A stretch of 64,000 bases of DNA. Source: Myxococcales bacterium (lineage in GTDB: Bacteria; Myxococcota; Myxococcia; Myxococcales; Myxococcaceae). The stretch spans positions 1 through 64,000 of the forward strand of contig JAUXRI010000029.1 in NCBI GenBank assembly GCA_030681895.1, written 5' to 3'. Shown here piece after piece: positions 48,477 to 56,261 of the stretch. The notes below the pieces were generated by a model, which saw only the letters and a list, made by a program, of their open reading frames with translations, was not told the DNA's origin and searched no databases. Made by a program: the position numbers and the translations under genes. Numbering within the stretch: position 1 is the stretch's first letter; each line of letters opens with the position of its first letter.

Positions 48477-49241
48477 TCACTGCTCGAAGCAGTAGAGCCG
48501 GTTGTCACTCGCGCACGAGACGGCGCCCAGCCCGCTCCACTTCTCGGTTGGCACGTCGATGATGCCGTAGAGGCCCGTCGTGGCCACGCTCGTCCATCGG
48601 CGGCAGGTCGTGTCTCGCATCGGGACCGGCAGCTCGGCGCCACCATCGAGCAGCGTGCCAGTCCACACCTGGCGCTTGTCGAAGAGCGCGAAGACGTGGC
48701 CGGTCTCGTCCTGGTCGACGGGAGAGCGCGGTGGGCCCGCGAGCGACGCACGGTCGTCGAAGGGGCGCAGCACCCGGCCGCGGGCGTCTCGCGTTCGCAT
48801 CACCCAGGGGCCGTTGCCGGTGAAGCGCTCCGGAGCGGCAATCCGCTGACCCTGCTCGGTGACGTCGGACAGGAACGCCACGAAGGTGCCCGGCAGCCCG
48901 GCGTCGGCAGCGAGGTCCCGGCACTTCACGTCACCGCCGTCGAGCCCGCCGAGGTCTCCTGTGAAGGTCATCGAGGTGGCGAAGACCAGCTTCGCGCCAG
49001 CAGGGAGCGGTTCGTCTGGCCCACGACACACGCGCAGCTCGGAGCACGTCTCGCCGGTTTCGCAGCGGGAGCACACCGCGGCGCCAGTTCCGCAGGCGGA
49101 GCCTTCGTTCCCGACATGGCAAGAGCCGGGGTCCGACGGCGTCGCGAACGTGCAGCAGCCCTCGCAGGTGATGGCAGTACACGGCCGTGGGCCGGGACAG
49201 CCGGTGAGCAGCAGGAGGAGCGCGAGGTGCTTCATGCTCAT
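48477..49241 (-). CDS. Lipoprotein with DUF1554 (endostatin-like) domain
   Basis: 254 residues from ATG 49241 (ATG 49235 is equally possible). Lipobox LLLTGC leads into a Cys-rich N-terminal region (CTAITCEGCC ... CSRCETGETC). The C-terminal half follows the DUF1554/endostatin-like pattern: FTGDLGGLDGGDVKCRDLAADAGLPGTFVAFLSD, WVMRTRDARGRVL, W-TGTLLDGG, CRRWTS and the ending CASDNRLYCFE. Leptospira lipoproteins with this domain bind host extracellular matrix; that role is not expected here, and the natural ligand is unknown. The start lies only 14 nt from the divergent M50-like gene start. Confidence 0.75.
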   Translation of the reverse strand: MSMKHLALLLLLTGCPGPRPCTAITCEGCCTFATPSDPGSCHVGNEGSACGTGAAVCSRCETGETCSELRVCRGPDEPLPAGAKLVFATSMTFTGDLGGLDGGDVKCRDLAADAGLPGTFVAFLSDVTEQGQRIAAPERFTGNGPWVMRTRDARGRVLRPFDDRASLAGPPRSPVDQDETGHVFALFDKRQVWTGTLLDGGAELPVPMRDTTCRRWTSVATTGLYGIIDVPTEKWSGLGAVSCASDNRLYCFEQ

Positions 49242-49255
49242 GCGATAGTACCCGC

Positions 49256-50128
49256 ATGGTCTGCGCAGAGTGTGGAGCGAAGAACGGCCATCTGATGGGG
49301 TGCAGCCGCTCCTCCATTCAGTTCCGTTCGAGTGAGCCCACGCTGGCCGAGCGCATCGCCGAAGACGAGGCTGTGGAGACGGGACCGAGCGCGTTCGAGC
49401 AGTACCGCCTCTTCGCCTTCCCCGCGCTGTACGTCGTGATGTGGCTGGTCTCTGACACGGGCTTCGGGCGCTTCGTGCTGCGCACGTTCTTCGGCATGTG
49501 GCTGCACGAGCTCGGGCACGCGAGCGCGGCGTGGCTGACGGGCCGGTGGGCGCTCCCGCTGCCATGGGTCACCTTCTCGTTCGACCGGAACATCGTGGTG
49601 TCGGTGGCGATGTTCGGTGCCGCCGCGGCGCTCGTCCGGTTCGGCTGGAAGCGCGGCTCCGTCACCACCATGGCCCTCGGCGGTGTGCTGGCGCTCGCGA
49701 CGCTGCTCGGCCACCTGGCGCCCACGTCGTTCCAGGAGCCCTTCTTCACCTTCGGCGGCGAGGCGGGCGCGATGGTGTTCGGCGCGCTGATGAGCTGCGG
49801 CTTTCTGGTGCGCTCCCCGCTGCGGCTCTTTCAGGGCGGGCTGCGCTGGGGCTGGCTCGTCATCGGCACCGCCAGCTGGGCGGACGCCACGCGCGTCTGG
49901 TGGGACAGCAAGACCGACTTCGCGGTGATTCCGTTCGGCGTCGAAGACGGCATGCCGAGCGACGCGAGCCGGCTGGTCGACGAGTTCGGCTGGGACTCGC
50001 TGGCGATGGTGCGCCGGTTCCTCTTCGTCGCGCTGGTGTCGTTGGTGTTCGCGTTGCTGGCGTTCGTGGCGGCGCTGATTCGAGAGCGCTTCACCCGACC
50101 GAGATCTGCTTCACGCCCTGCTTCTTGA
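49256..50128 (+). CDS. M50-like integral membrane metalloprotease with N-terminal Cys cluster
   Basis: 290 residues. The first 16 residues carry CAECGAKNGHLMGC, which could bind zinc. From about residue 50 several membrane segments follow. The first part has the motif WLHELGHASAAWLTG with HELGH at 84-88 (His84, Glu85, His88) in a hydrophobic segment, as in M50/site-2-protease relatives. A C-terminal Asp for the third zinc ligand is not obvious, so activity is uncertain; a likely candidate is in the segment FGVEDGMPSDASRL. The last 38 nt overlap the 3' end of the convergent YciH/SUI1 gene. No clear ribosome site precedes the ATG. Confidence 0.65.
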   Translation: MVCAECGAKNGHLMGCSRSSIQFRSSEPTLAERIAEDEAVETGPSAFEQYRLFAFPALYVVMWLVSDTGFGRFVLRTFFGMWLHELGHASAAWLTGRWALPLPWVTFSFDRNIVVSVAMFGAAAALVRFGWKRGSVTTMALGGVLALATLLGHLAPTSFQEPFFTFGGEAGAMVFGALMSCGFLVRSPLRLFQGGLRWGWLVIGTASWADATRVWWDSKTDFAVIPFGVEDGMPSDASRLVDEFGWDSLAMVRRFLFVALVSLVFALLAFVAALIRERFTRPRSASRPAS

Positions 50129-50444
50129 GCCACTCGGCGACGCGCTCCCGGTGGTCGCCCTGAATGACGAGCGCGCCTTCGTCTTCGATGGTGCCGCCAC
50201 AGCCAAGCGCGCCCTTGAGCAACTTCAGCCACGTCTCCCGGTCCTTCGGTGAGAGCGCGAGCTGCTCGATGACGGTGACTTCTTTGCCGTTGCGGCCAGC
50301 GCGCTCCATGCGCACCACGGCCTTCGGAGGGGCCTTCTTCTCTTTTTCCTTCGGCGCTTTCGGTGGCGGGCCCGGGGGCAAGGCGTCTTTCAGGCCCTGC
50401 AGCGCGGCGAACGGGTTGTGAAACGGCTTCTTCTCGTCGCCCAC
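50091..50444 (-). CDS. SUI1/YciH-like translation factor
   Basis: 117 residues from GTG 50444. The C-terminal 70 residues match the SUI1/eIF1 fold as in E. coli YciH: NGKEVTVIEQLALSPKDRETWLKLLKGALGCGGTIEDEGALVIQGDHRERVAEWLKKQGVKQISVG. The N-terminal part is Lys/Pro-rich and probably disordered. eIF1 and YciH influence start-codon selection on the ribosome. It begins one nt after the VKOR-DsbA stop, so the two genes are translationally coupled. Its end overlaps the convergent M50-like gene by 38 bp. Confidence 0.85.
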   Translation of the reverse strand: MGDEKKPFHNPFAALQGLKDALPPGPPPKAPKEKEKKAPPKAVVRMERAGRNGKEVTVIEQLALSPKDRETWLKLLKGALGCGGTIEDEGALVIQGDHRERVAEWLKKQGVKQISVG

Positions 50445-50445
50445 G

Positions 50446-51774
50446 TCAGTGCCCGTGTCCTTCGTGCCCTTCTTCTGCGGGAGGCGGCTCGGGCAGGCGC
50501 TTGAACCACTCGGCGTTCACGTCACCGCGGCTGACGGCCATGCCGAGAATGAAGCCCGACGACGGCCACGTGGTGCGGCCGTTGAGGATCACCAGCGGCG
50601 TGCCCTCGATGTCGTATCGCTTGGCGTAGGTGATGTCGTTCGCCAGCTTGGCCTGGGTGTCGAGCGAGTTGATGCACGAGACGAGCGAGTCCTTCGAGCG
50701 GCTCGTCACCTTCGAGACGATGTCGAGCACCATGTCGGACGAGCGCAGCGACTGCTGGTTGGCGAAGATGGCCTTGCGCACGTCCCAGTAGAGCGGGTGG
50801 TCTTCGGAGCAGATCTGCGCCTTCGCGCCGACGCAGCGAATGTCTTTCGGAGAGTCCTTCTCACCGGGCATCACGCACCCGTCATCGACGAGCGGGAAGA
50901 GGCGCGGCTCGATCGACAAGCTGCCCTTCGGCGCGGCGCCACGGAGCTCCTCGAGCGACTCCTCGAAGTCGGCGCAGTGTGGACAGAGCACGTCGGAGAA
51001 CTCGACCACCTTGATGGGCGCGTCTTCCGGCCCTGCGCGGACTCGCACCTTGAGGTCGCTGACGTCTTTGGCAGGAGAGGAGAGGAACTTCTTGCGCGCG
51101 GCCGCGGTCATCATGGCTTCGCGCTTGGGCAGGTTGAGCAGATTCTCGATGAGCTGCTCCTCGCTGGTGCCCGAGAAGCGCGTGACGGTGCCGGCCTTCG
51201 GGGTGCTGCCCGCGGGAATGAGCGTCACCAGGAACGTCGGCGCGAAGACGACGAAGACCCACGCCATGCCGCCGAGCAGATACTGCGGCTGGGGCCAGCG
51301 CGGGCCGGGGAGCATCATGAACGCGCCGAAGGCGTGGACCAGCACCAGCCCGTAGGTGCCGAGGCAGGTGAGGCAGACCGCCCGGGCTTCGAGGCTCGCG
51401 CCACCGAAGGCGATGATCGACAGCAGACCGGCCACGGCCCAGAACTTCACCGACGCCGCGAACAGGGGCCACTCGTCGGTCGAGCCTTTTCGCGACAGCA
51501 GGACGGTCAGGAGCAGCGCCGCGACGCCCCAGACGACGCCGAGCGCCGCGACCGGCATGCCCAGCCAGTCGTGCACGAACGAGGAGAACTTCGAGTTCCA
51601 GACCGCGGCGCAGTTGACGGTCTCGTTGACGGCGCAGGCGACCTTCCCGCCGTTGCGCACCACCAACAGCTCGAGCCACTGGTAGATGGCCAGGCCGGCG
51701 GTCGCGAGGCCAGAGGCTCCCAGCACCCCGAGGGCGGCATTCGACGGACGGGCTGGGCTCGATGGCGTGCTCAC
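50446..51774 (-). CDS. VKOR-DsbA fusion: disulphide-generating membrane protein
   Basis: 442 residues from GTG 51774. The N-terminal half is a VKOR-like (vitamin K epoxide reductase) domain with several membrane helices. It carries a loop Cys pair at 47 and 55 and the active-site CLTC at 134-137. The C-terminal half is a thioredoxin/DsbA-like domain with CPHC at 264-267 in VVEFSDVLCPHCADFEE and the cis-Pro segment EGTPLVILNG. The architecture should oxidise periplasmic protein thiols and pass electrons to quinone, replacing DsbB and DsbA with one protein. It ends with a His-rich tail (EGHEGHGH) that may bind metal. It is transcribed divergently from ygfZ with 24 nt between starts and is followed by the YciH-like gene. 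Confidence 0.85.
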   Translation of the reverse strand: MSTPSSPARPSNAALGVLGASGLATAGLAIYQWLELLVVRNGGKVACAVNETVNCAAVWNSKFSSFVHDWLGMPVAALGVVWGVAALLLTVLLSRKGSTDEWPLFAASVKFWAVAGLLSIIAFGGASLEARAVCLTCLGTYGLVLVHAFGAFMMLPGPRWPQPQYLLGGMAWVFVVFAPTFLVTLIPAGSTPKAGTVTRFSGTSEEQLIENLLNLPKREAMMTAAARKKFLSSPAKDVSDLKVRVRAGPEDAPIKVVEFSDVLCPHCADFEESLEELRGAAPKGSLSIEPRLFPLVDDGCVMPGEKDSPKDIRCVGAKAQICSEDHPLYWDVRKAIFANQQSLRSSDMVLDIVSKVTSRSKDSLVSCINSLDTQAKLANDITYAKRYDIEGTPLVILNGRTTWPSSGFILGMAVSRGDVNAEWFKRLPEPPPAEEGHEGHGH

Positions 51775-51798
51775 GCGGGCGCCTTATATACGGAGTCC

Positions 51799-52710
51799 AT
51801 GGTTCCGCCTGCCGCACAAACGACCGAGTACCGCGCTGCGAAAGAGGCTTGCGCCTGGGTGGACCTGTCGGCCCGGCAGCAGCTGCGGGTGACGGGGCCT
51901 GACCGCGTGTCCTTCCTGCAGGGCATGGTGACCAACGACGTCGAGAAGCTGGCGGTGGGCCTGAGCTGCCACGTGGCGATGTTGACGGCCAAGGGCGCGA
52001 TGGTGGGCGACGGGCGGGTGGTGAAGCTGGCCGAAGAGCTGCTGGTCGACACCGGCGCGGGCTTTGGCGGCGCCGTGAAGGACTTCCTCAACAAGTACCT
52101 CATCAGCGAAGAGGCCGAGGTCGTCGAGGCGCCCGACGTCGCCGTGCTGGGATTGCTGGGTCCGGACGCCGCGCGGTGGGCCGAGTCCATCGCGAGTGAA
52201 GCGAAGGTGGCGGCGTTGCCCGGCCTGCTCGGCAGTGGCGTCGACGTGGTGGTGAAGCGCGACGCGCTCGAGTCGGTGAAGGCGAGCCTGTCGGCGCTCC
52301 CTCAGGTGAACGAGGCGACCTTCGAGGTGCTGCGCGTCGAGGCGGGCGTGCCGAAGTTCGGCGTCGACATGAGCGAGACGACGATTCCGCTCGAGGCGAA
52401 CCTGGAGAAGGCGATTCACTACCAGAAGGGTTGCTACATCGGGCAGGAGGTCATCGCGCGCGCGACGTACCGCGGGCAGATGAACAAGAAGCTCGTCGGG
52501 TTGTTGCTCGGAGACGCGACGCCAGAGAAGGGCGCGGAGCTGAAGCTCGGTGAGAAGCGCGTCGGCCGGGTGATGAGCGTCGTGCGCAGCGAGCTGAAAG
52601 CACAGAACGTCGCGCTCGCGTACGTGCTCCGGGACCATCTGGCGCCAGGCACGACGATGGAGATCGCGACCGGTGGCCAGGCGTCGGTCGTCGCGTTGCC
52701 GATGGTCTAG
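51799..52710 (+). CDS. ygfZ: YgfZ/GcvT-like folate-dependent iron-sulfur cluster protein
   Basis: 303 residues. YgfZ uses tetrahydrofolate to help assembly or repair of Fe-S enzymes. The fold matches GcvT (QLRVTGPDRVSFLQGMVTNDV at the start), and the family signature KGCYIGQE is at 210-217 with the conserved Cys212. CGGAG precedes the ATG by a few bases. Its TAG stop lies in a CTAG palindrome shared with the stop of the convergent gene at 52707. No GcvH or GcvP gene is near, in line with YgfZ rather than GcvT. Confidence 0.9.
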   Translation: MVPPAAQTTEYRAAKEACAWVDLSARQQLRVTGPDRVSFLQGMVTNDVEKLAVGLSCHVAMLTAKGAMVGDGRVVKLAEELLVDTGAGFGGAVKDFLNKYLISEEAEVVEAPDVAVLGLLGPDAARWAESIASEAKVAALPGLLGSGVDVVVKRDALESVKASLSALPQVNEATFEVLRVEAGVPKFGVDMSETTIPLEANLEKAIHYQKGCYIGQEVIARATYRGQMNKKLVGLLLGDATPEKGAELKLGEKRVGRVMSVVRSELKAQNVALAYVLRDHLAPGTTMEIATGGQASVVALPMV

Positions 52711-53690
52711 GTCTGGCCAGCCCACGCCGCGAAGGCGTCGGAGCCGACGACCTCACGAATGCGTGACGCGAGCAGCTCGGCGCCACGGCTCCGCACGACA
52801 GGAAGCAGCCCGAGCTCGTCGAGCACGTCGCGGAGCTTCTTCGGCCCCACGTCTTTCATCACCAGCTCGACGAAGCGCTTCAGCTCGTCATCCGACGCGG
52901 CGCTCGCGAGCCAACGCTTGAGTCCTCCACGCAGCACCTCGGCGCCACCCGGCACGTCGGCGTTGGCCACTTCACGCGCGAGCTGCGGCAACGTCAGCTC
53001 CATCACGCCGTCCAACATGGCGAGTCGCAGCTCGGCCGCTTCGGTGGCGCGACGCGGATCGCTGATGGCGTCGGCCAGCTGACCGAACACGCCGCTCAAC
53101 GCCGAGTCGACGAACTCGACCGCGCGCTTCTCCATCTGACGCTCCACCTCATTGCCCACCGCGCCGACGAGCGAGCCCAGCGTGCCGGTGCGCGACTTCA
53201 CCGCGTCACCTGCCATGCGCGCGAAGGTGCCCAGGCCCTTCGCCATGCCCGCCACCGGAGCGCTCGCGCGTCTGCCGAACTCGAGCACGAAGTCGAGCAA
53301 CAGCTGGCGCACCAGCTCCCGCGTCGGGTCGCGATCGATGATCGTCAACACGAGCTTCTTGTCGGGCGACACCGGCCGACCCACGAGATCTTTGAGCGCC
53401 TCGCGAACGTCACGAGCGACCACATTCTTGAGCGGCCTGGGGTGCGCGTTCAGCTCGTTCACCAGCAGGTCGACGCTGTGTGAGAGCGCCTGCACCGCCG
53501 TCGGCGAGTCGAGCCACCCATCGAGCGCCTGCCTCGCCACCGCGACGGCCAGCTCAGGCGGCAGCAGAGTCGCCACCGGTTTGTCGAGCCATACCTCGAG
53601 GCAGAGCGCCGCCAGCTCGAGGACCGCCTTCTCGTCGTTCAACTTTTCTCGCAGAGCATCCACGTGCTGACTCGTACCAGCTTCCGTCAT
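52707..53690 (-). CDS. Helical hypothetical protein
   Basis: 327 residues from ATG 53690, no signal peptide or membrane segment. It is composed of amphipathic helices (DALREKLNDEKAVLELAALCLEVWL, NELNAHPRPLKNVVARDVREALKDLVG, RQMEKRAVEFVDSALSGVFGQLADAI) with a repeated Leu-rich character. I do not recognise a family. A GTG around codon 10 is an alternative start that would leave more room for the promoter of orn. It converges on ygfZ: both stops are TAG reading out of the same CTAG at 52707-52710. Confidence 0.55.
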   Translation of the reverse strand: MTEAGTSQHVDALREKLNDEKAVLELAALCLEVWLDKPVATLLPPELAVAVARQALDGWLDSPTAVQALSHSVDLLVNELNAHPRPLKNVVARDVREALKDLVGRPVSPDKKLVLTIIDRDPTRELVRQLLLDFVLEFGRRASAPVAGMAKGLGTFARMAGDAVKSRTGTLGSLVGAVGNEVERQMEKRAVEFVDSALSGVFGQLADAISDPRRATEAAELRLAMLDGVMELTLPQLAREVANADVPGGAEVLRGGLKRWLASAASDDELKRFVELVMKDVGPKKLRDVLDELGLLPVVRSRGAELLASRIREVVGSDAFAAWAGQT

Positions 53691-53702
53691 ACACCTCACC
53701 TC

Positions 53703-54257
53703 ATGCCAACCAGTGAGCCACGCTTCGTGTGGTGCGACCTCGAGATGACCGGTCTCGACACCGCCACCTGCGTCATCATCGAGATGGGCCTGATCGTCAC
53801 CGGCCCCGACCTGAAGCCGATCGCCGAGTGGGAGTGCGCCATCTGGCAGCCCAACGAAGCGCTCGACCGCATGGAGCCCTTCGTGAAGGACATGCACACG
53901 CGAAACGGTCTGCTCGAGCGCGTGCGCAAGTCCGACATCTCGATTCGCCAGGCCGAGAAAGAAGCGACGCGGCAGCTGCTCCAGCACGTCGACTACGGCG
54001 AGGGCATTCTCTGCGGCAACTCGATTCACACCGACCGCTCGTTCATCTCGAAGTTCATGCCTGGCTTCGATCGCGCGCTGCACTACCGCATGGTCGACGT
54101 CTCGAGCCTGAAGATCATCACCCGCGCCTGGTTCCCCAACGCGCCGGGCCGCTCGAAGGTCGATGCCTCGCACACCGTGCTGTCCGACCTGCGCGCGTCG
54201 ATCGGCGAGCTCGCGTACTACCAGCAGACGTTCTTCAAGAAGCCCAACGAGCTCTGA
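53703..54257 (+). CDS. orn: Oligoribonuclease
   Basis: 184 residues (E. coli Orn is 181). A DEDDh 3'-5' exoribonuclease that degrades dinucleotides such as pGpG, the product of EAL phosphodiesterases, back to GMP. Motifs: Asp12 and Glu14 in WCDLEMTGLD, ILCGNSIHTDRSFI for the second Asp, and DASHTVLSDL for the His/Asp pair. RYMP-like segments are SKFMPGF. It completes the c-di-GMP breakdown route begun by the REC-EAL protein, though they are 40 kb apart. The start is 12 nt from the divergent helical gene; a TPR gene follows 24 nt later. Confidence 0.95.
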   Translation: MPTSEPRFVWCDLEMTGLDTATCVIIEMGLIVTGPDLKPIAEWECAIWQPNEALDRMEPFVKDMHTRNGLLERVRKSDISIRQAEKEATRQLLQHVDYGEGILCGNSIHTDRSFISKFMPGFDRALHYRMVDVSSLKIITRAWFPNAPGRSKVDASHTVLSDLRASIGELAYYQQTFFKKPNEL

Positions 54258-54281
54258 AGTCTTCCTTTGGAGGAGTGACGC

Positions 54282-55448
54282 ATGGCCAGCAAAGCTGCGA
54301 GTGAAGGCGCGCGCCTGATGCAGACCGGGTTGCTCGACGCCGCCATCAAGACGTTCGAGAAGGGGCTGGCCGCAGATCCGAAAGACCTGCACTGCTGGGT
54401 CGGTGTCAGCCGGGCCCACATGGCCGCGGGGCGCAACGAACAGGCGCGCACCGCGTTCCTGAAGCTGCTCTCCATCGACCCCGGCAACACCGAGGCGCAG
54501 AGCACCATCGCGCTCATCGAGCTGCAGCAGGGCAAGGACGGCTCGCTCGAGACGATGAAGGCGGTGTCGGAGAGCGGCGCTCCAGGCTTCTTCGAGCACT
54601 TCAACCTCGGCAGCGTGCTGCAGGCGCGCGGAGATTGGGACGGCGCCGAGGCTGCGTACACGCGAGCCGTGAAGGTGCAGCCCGACAACCCGTTCGCGCT
54701 CACCCAGCTCGGCCTGCTCGCCTTGAACCGTGGCGACGCGAAGGGCGCGCTCCCGAAGCTCAAGAAGGCTGCAGAGCTGACGCCGAACGAGTGGGTGCCC
54801 AAGCAGGCGTGGGCGCGCGCGCTCGCGGGTACGGGACAGCTCGGTCAGGCCGTGCAGGTGCTCATCGACGCCATCGCGGCGTTCAAGGACGAGGTGTCGC
54901 TCTACCTCGAGCTGTTCGATCTCTCGATGGTTGCCGGCTCCTTCCAGACGGCTGCGACAGCCGCGCGCGAGCTGCGCCGCCTCAAGCCCGATGACGCCCA
55001 GTGCACCTACCGGCACGGCCTGGCGCTCTTCATGCTCGGCAAGACCGACGCCGCGAAGCCGCTCTTCACCGAGGCGATGCAGAAGGCGCCGAAGGCCTGG
55101 GAGCCGCGGCAGGCGTACGCGAAGTGCCTCGTGCTCGAGAAGAAGGTCGACGACGCCATCCCCGTCCTCGAAGAGGCCGTCGCGCTCGCGCCCACCCAGA
55201 CGGGCCCGGTGAACGATCTCGCGTCGCTCTACCTGTCGAAGAAAGACGGCGCGAAGGCCGAGCGCATCTTGAAGACCGCGCTCGCCGACTCGCCGACCGA
55301 CGACGCCACCAACCTGAACCTCGCGCTCTCGTACGTGCAGCAGGGCAAGAAGCAGCAGGCCGTCAGCCACGTGAAGGTGGCGCTCCAGAGTCCAGACGCG
55401 GACGTGAAGGAGCAGGCCGAGCGCTTGAGGAAGCAGGTCGGCGCGTGA
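54282..55448 (+). CDS. TPR-repeat protein
   Basis: 388 residues with GGAGGAG just before the ATG. Ten or so tetratricopeptide repeats follow from residue 5 (ARLMQTGLLDAAIKTFEKGLAADPKD ...; NLGSVLQARGDWDGAEAAYTRAVKVQPDNPFA). No signal peptide, so it is a cytoplasmic scaffold. Its last 200 residues are colinear with the whole of the next gene (LIDAI..., RELRRLKPDD, KAPKAWEPRQAYAKC, LNLALSY, DADVKEQAERL), which marks a tandem duplication. Its TGA overlaps the GTG of that gene. It is likely co-transcribed with orn. Confidence 0.8.
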   Translation: MASKAASEGARLMQTGLLDAAIKTFEKGLAADPKDLHCWVGVSRAHMAAGRNEQARTAFLKLLSIDPGNTEAQSTIALIELQQGKDGSLETMKAVSESGAPGFFEHFNLGSVLQARGDWDGAEAAYTRAVKVQPDNPFALTQLGLLALNRGDAKGALPKLKKAAELTPNEWVPKQAWARALAGTGQLGQAVQVLIDAIAAFKDEVSLYLELFDLSMVAGSFQTAATAARELRRLKPDDAQCTYRHGLALFMLGKTDAAKPLFTEAMQKAPKAWEPRQAYAKCLVLEKKVDDAIPVLEEAVALAPTQTGPVNDLASLYLSKKDGAKAERILKTALADSPTDDATNLNLALSYVQQGKKQQAVSHVKVALQSPDADVKEQAERLRKQVGA

Positions 55449-56119
55449 CGACGAAGACGTGGCAGCAGCTCGAGGCCGACGCGAAGGCGCACCTCGCGAA
55501 GGGTGAGATCGGCAAGGCCGCCCACCTGCTCATCGACGCGATCGATCTCGCGCCGAACGAAGCGGGGCTCTACCGGCAGCTGGTGCAGGTCGCGCTCATG
55601 GCCGGAGGCACCGACACTGCGGTGAAGGCCGCGACGGAGCTGCGGCGCCTCGAGCCGAGCAACCCCGAAGCCGGCTACCTGCTCGCCGTCGCGTCGATGG
55701 CCCATGGAGACTTCGTGCTCGCCGAGTCGACGCTCGATGCCGTCGCGAAGCAGGCGCCGCGCTCGTGGCAGATCAAACAGGCGCAGGCCCAGGTCGCCCG
55801 CGCGCTGAAGAAGGACGGGCAGGCACGCCAGGCGCTGGAAGACGCGCTCTCGCTGGCACCGACCGAGCCCTCGGTCGTCAACGACTATGCGGTGCTGTTG
55901 CTCGAGCTCGACGAGTCCGCGCGCGCGAAGGAGCTGCTCGTGAAGGCCCTCGCGGCGCACCCCGCTGAGGCCGGGCTGCACCTCAACCTCGCGCTCGCCT
56001 ACGGCAAGCTGAAGGACCTCACGAAGGCGAAGCACCACGCCGAGCGCGCGCAGACCGCGGGTGACGCCGACGTTCGTGAGCAGGCCGCGAGGGTGTTGGC
56101 CCAGCTGTTTCCGCAGTGA
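55445..56119 (+). CDS. TPR-repeat protein, paralogue of the preceding gene
   Basis: 224 residues from GTG 55445, overlapping the previous stop (GTGA). Five to six TPR units: KGEIGKAAHLLIDAIDLAPNEAGL, TAVKAATELRRLEPSNPEAGYLLAVASM, LNLALAYGKLKDLTKAKHHAERA and the ending DADVREQAARVLAQLF. Segment order and spacing match the C-terminal half of the upstream TPR protein. Probably acts in the same complex; partner proteins are unknown. Confidence 0.8.
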   Translation: MTTKTWQQLEADAKAHLAKGEIGKAAHLLIDAIDLAPNEAGLYRQLVQVALMAGGTDTAVKAATELRRLEPSNPEAGYLLAVASMAHGDFVLAESTLDAVAKQAPRSWQIKQAQAQVARALKKDGQARQALEDALSLAPTEPSVVNDYAVLLLELDESARAKELLVKALAAHPAEAGLHLNLALAYGKLKDLTKAKHHAERAQTAGDADVREQAARVLAQLFPQ

Positions 56120-56166
56120 CGGCGTCGGCGCGCCTTCATCCGTCAAGACGGAATCGCGCTTGTCCG

Positions 56167-56195
56167 TTGACCCGGTCGATCCCGACTCCTATCGA
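56167..56195 (+). promoter_or_regulatory. Sigma-70-type promoter for the small secreted protein gene
   Basis: TTGACC at 56167-56172 and TATCGA at 56190-56195 are separated by exactly 17 nt. The pair lies 66 nt before the ATG at 56262 and after the stop of the TPR operon. It is the best promoter match seen in the window. Confidence 0.55.
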
Positions 56196-56261
56196 CCCGA
56201 TGACCGCTCGAAAGCGCGGGTCGGGGGATTCACCCATTCACTCTCAACCAAGGACCTTCCA

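Noticed and set aside
52707..55370. Reading the helical minus-strand gene as an 887-residue protein extending over orn and the TPR gene
   Set aside because: The upstream extension is a shadow of orn and the TPR gene; only the part from ATG 53690 is protein-like.
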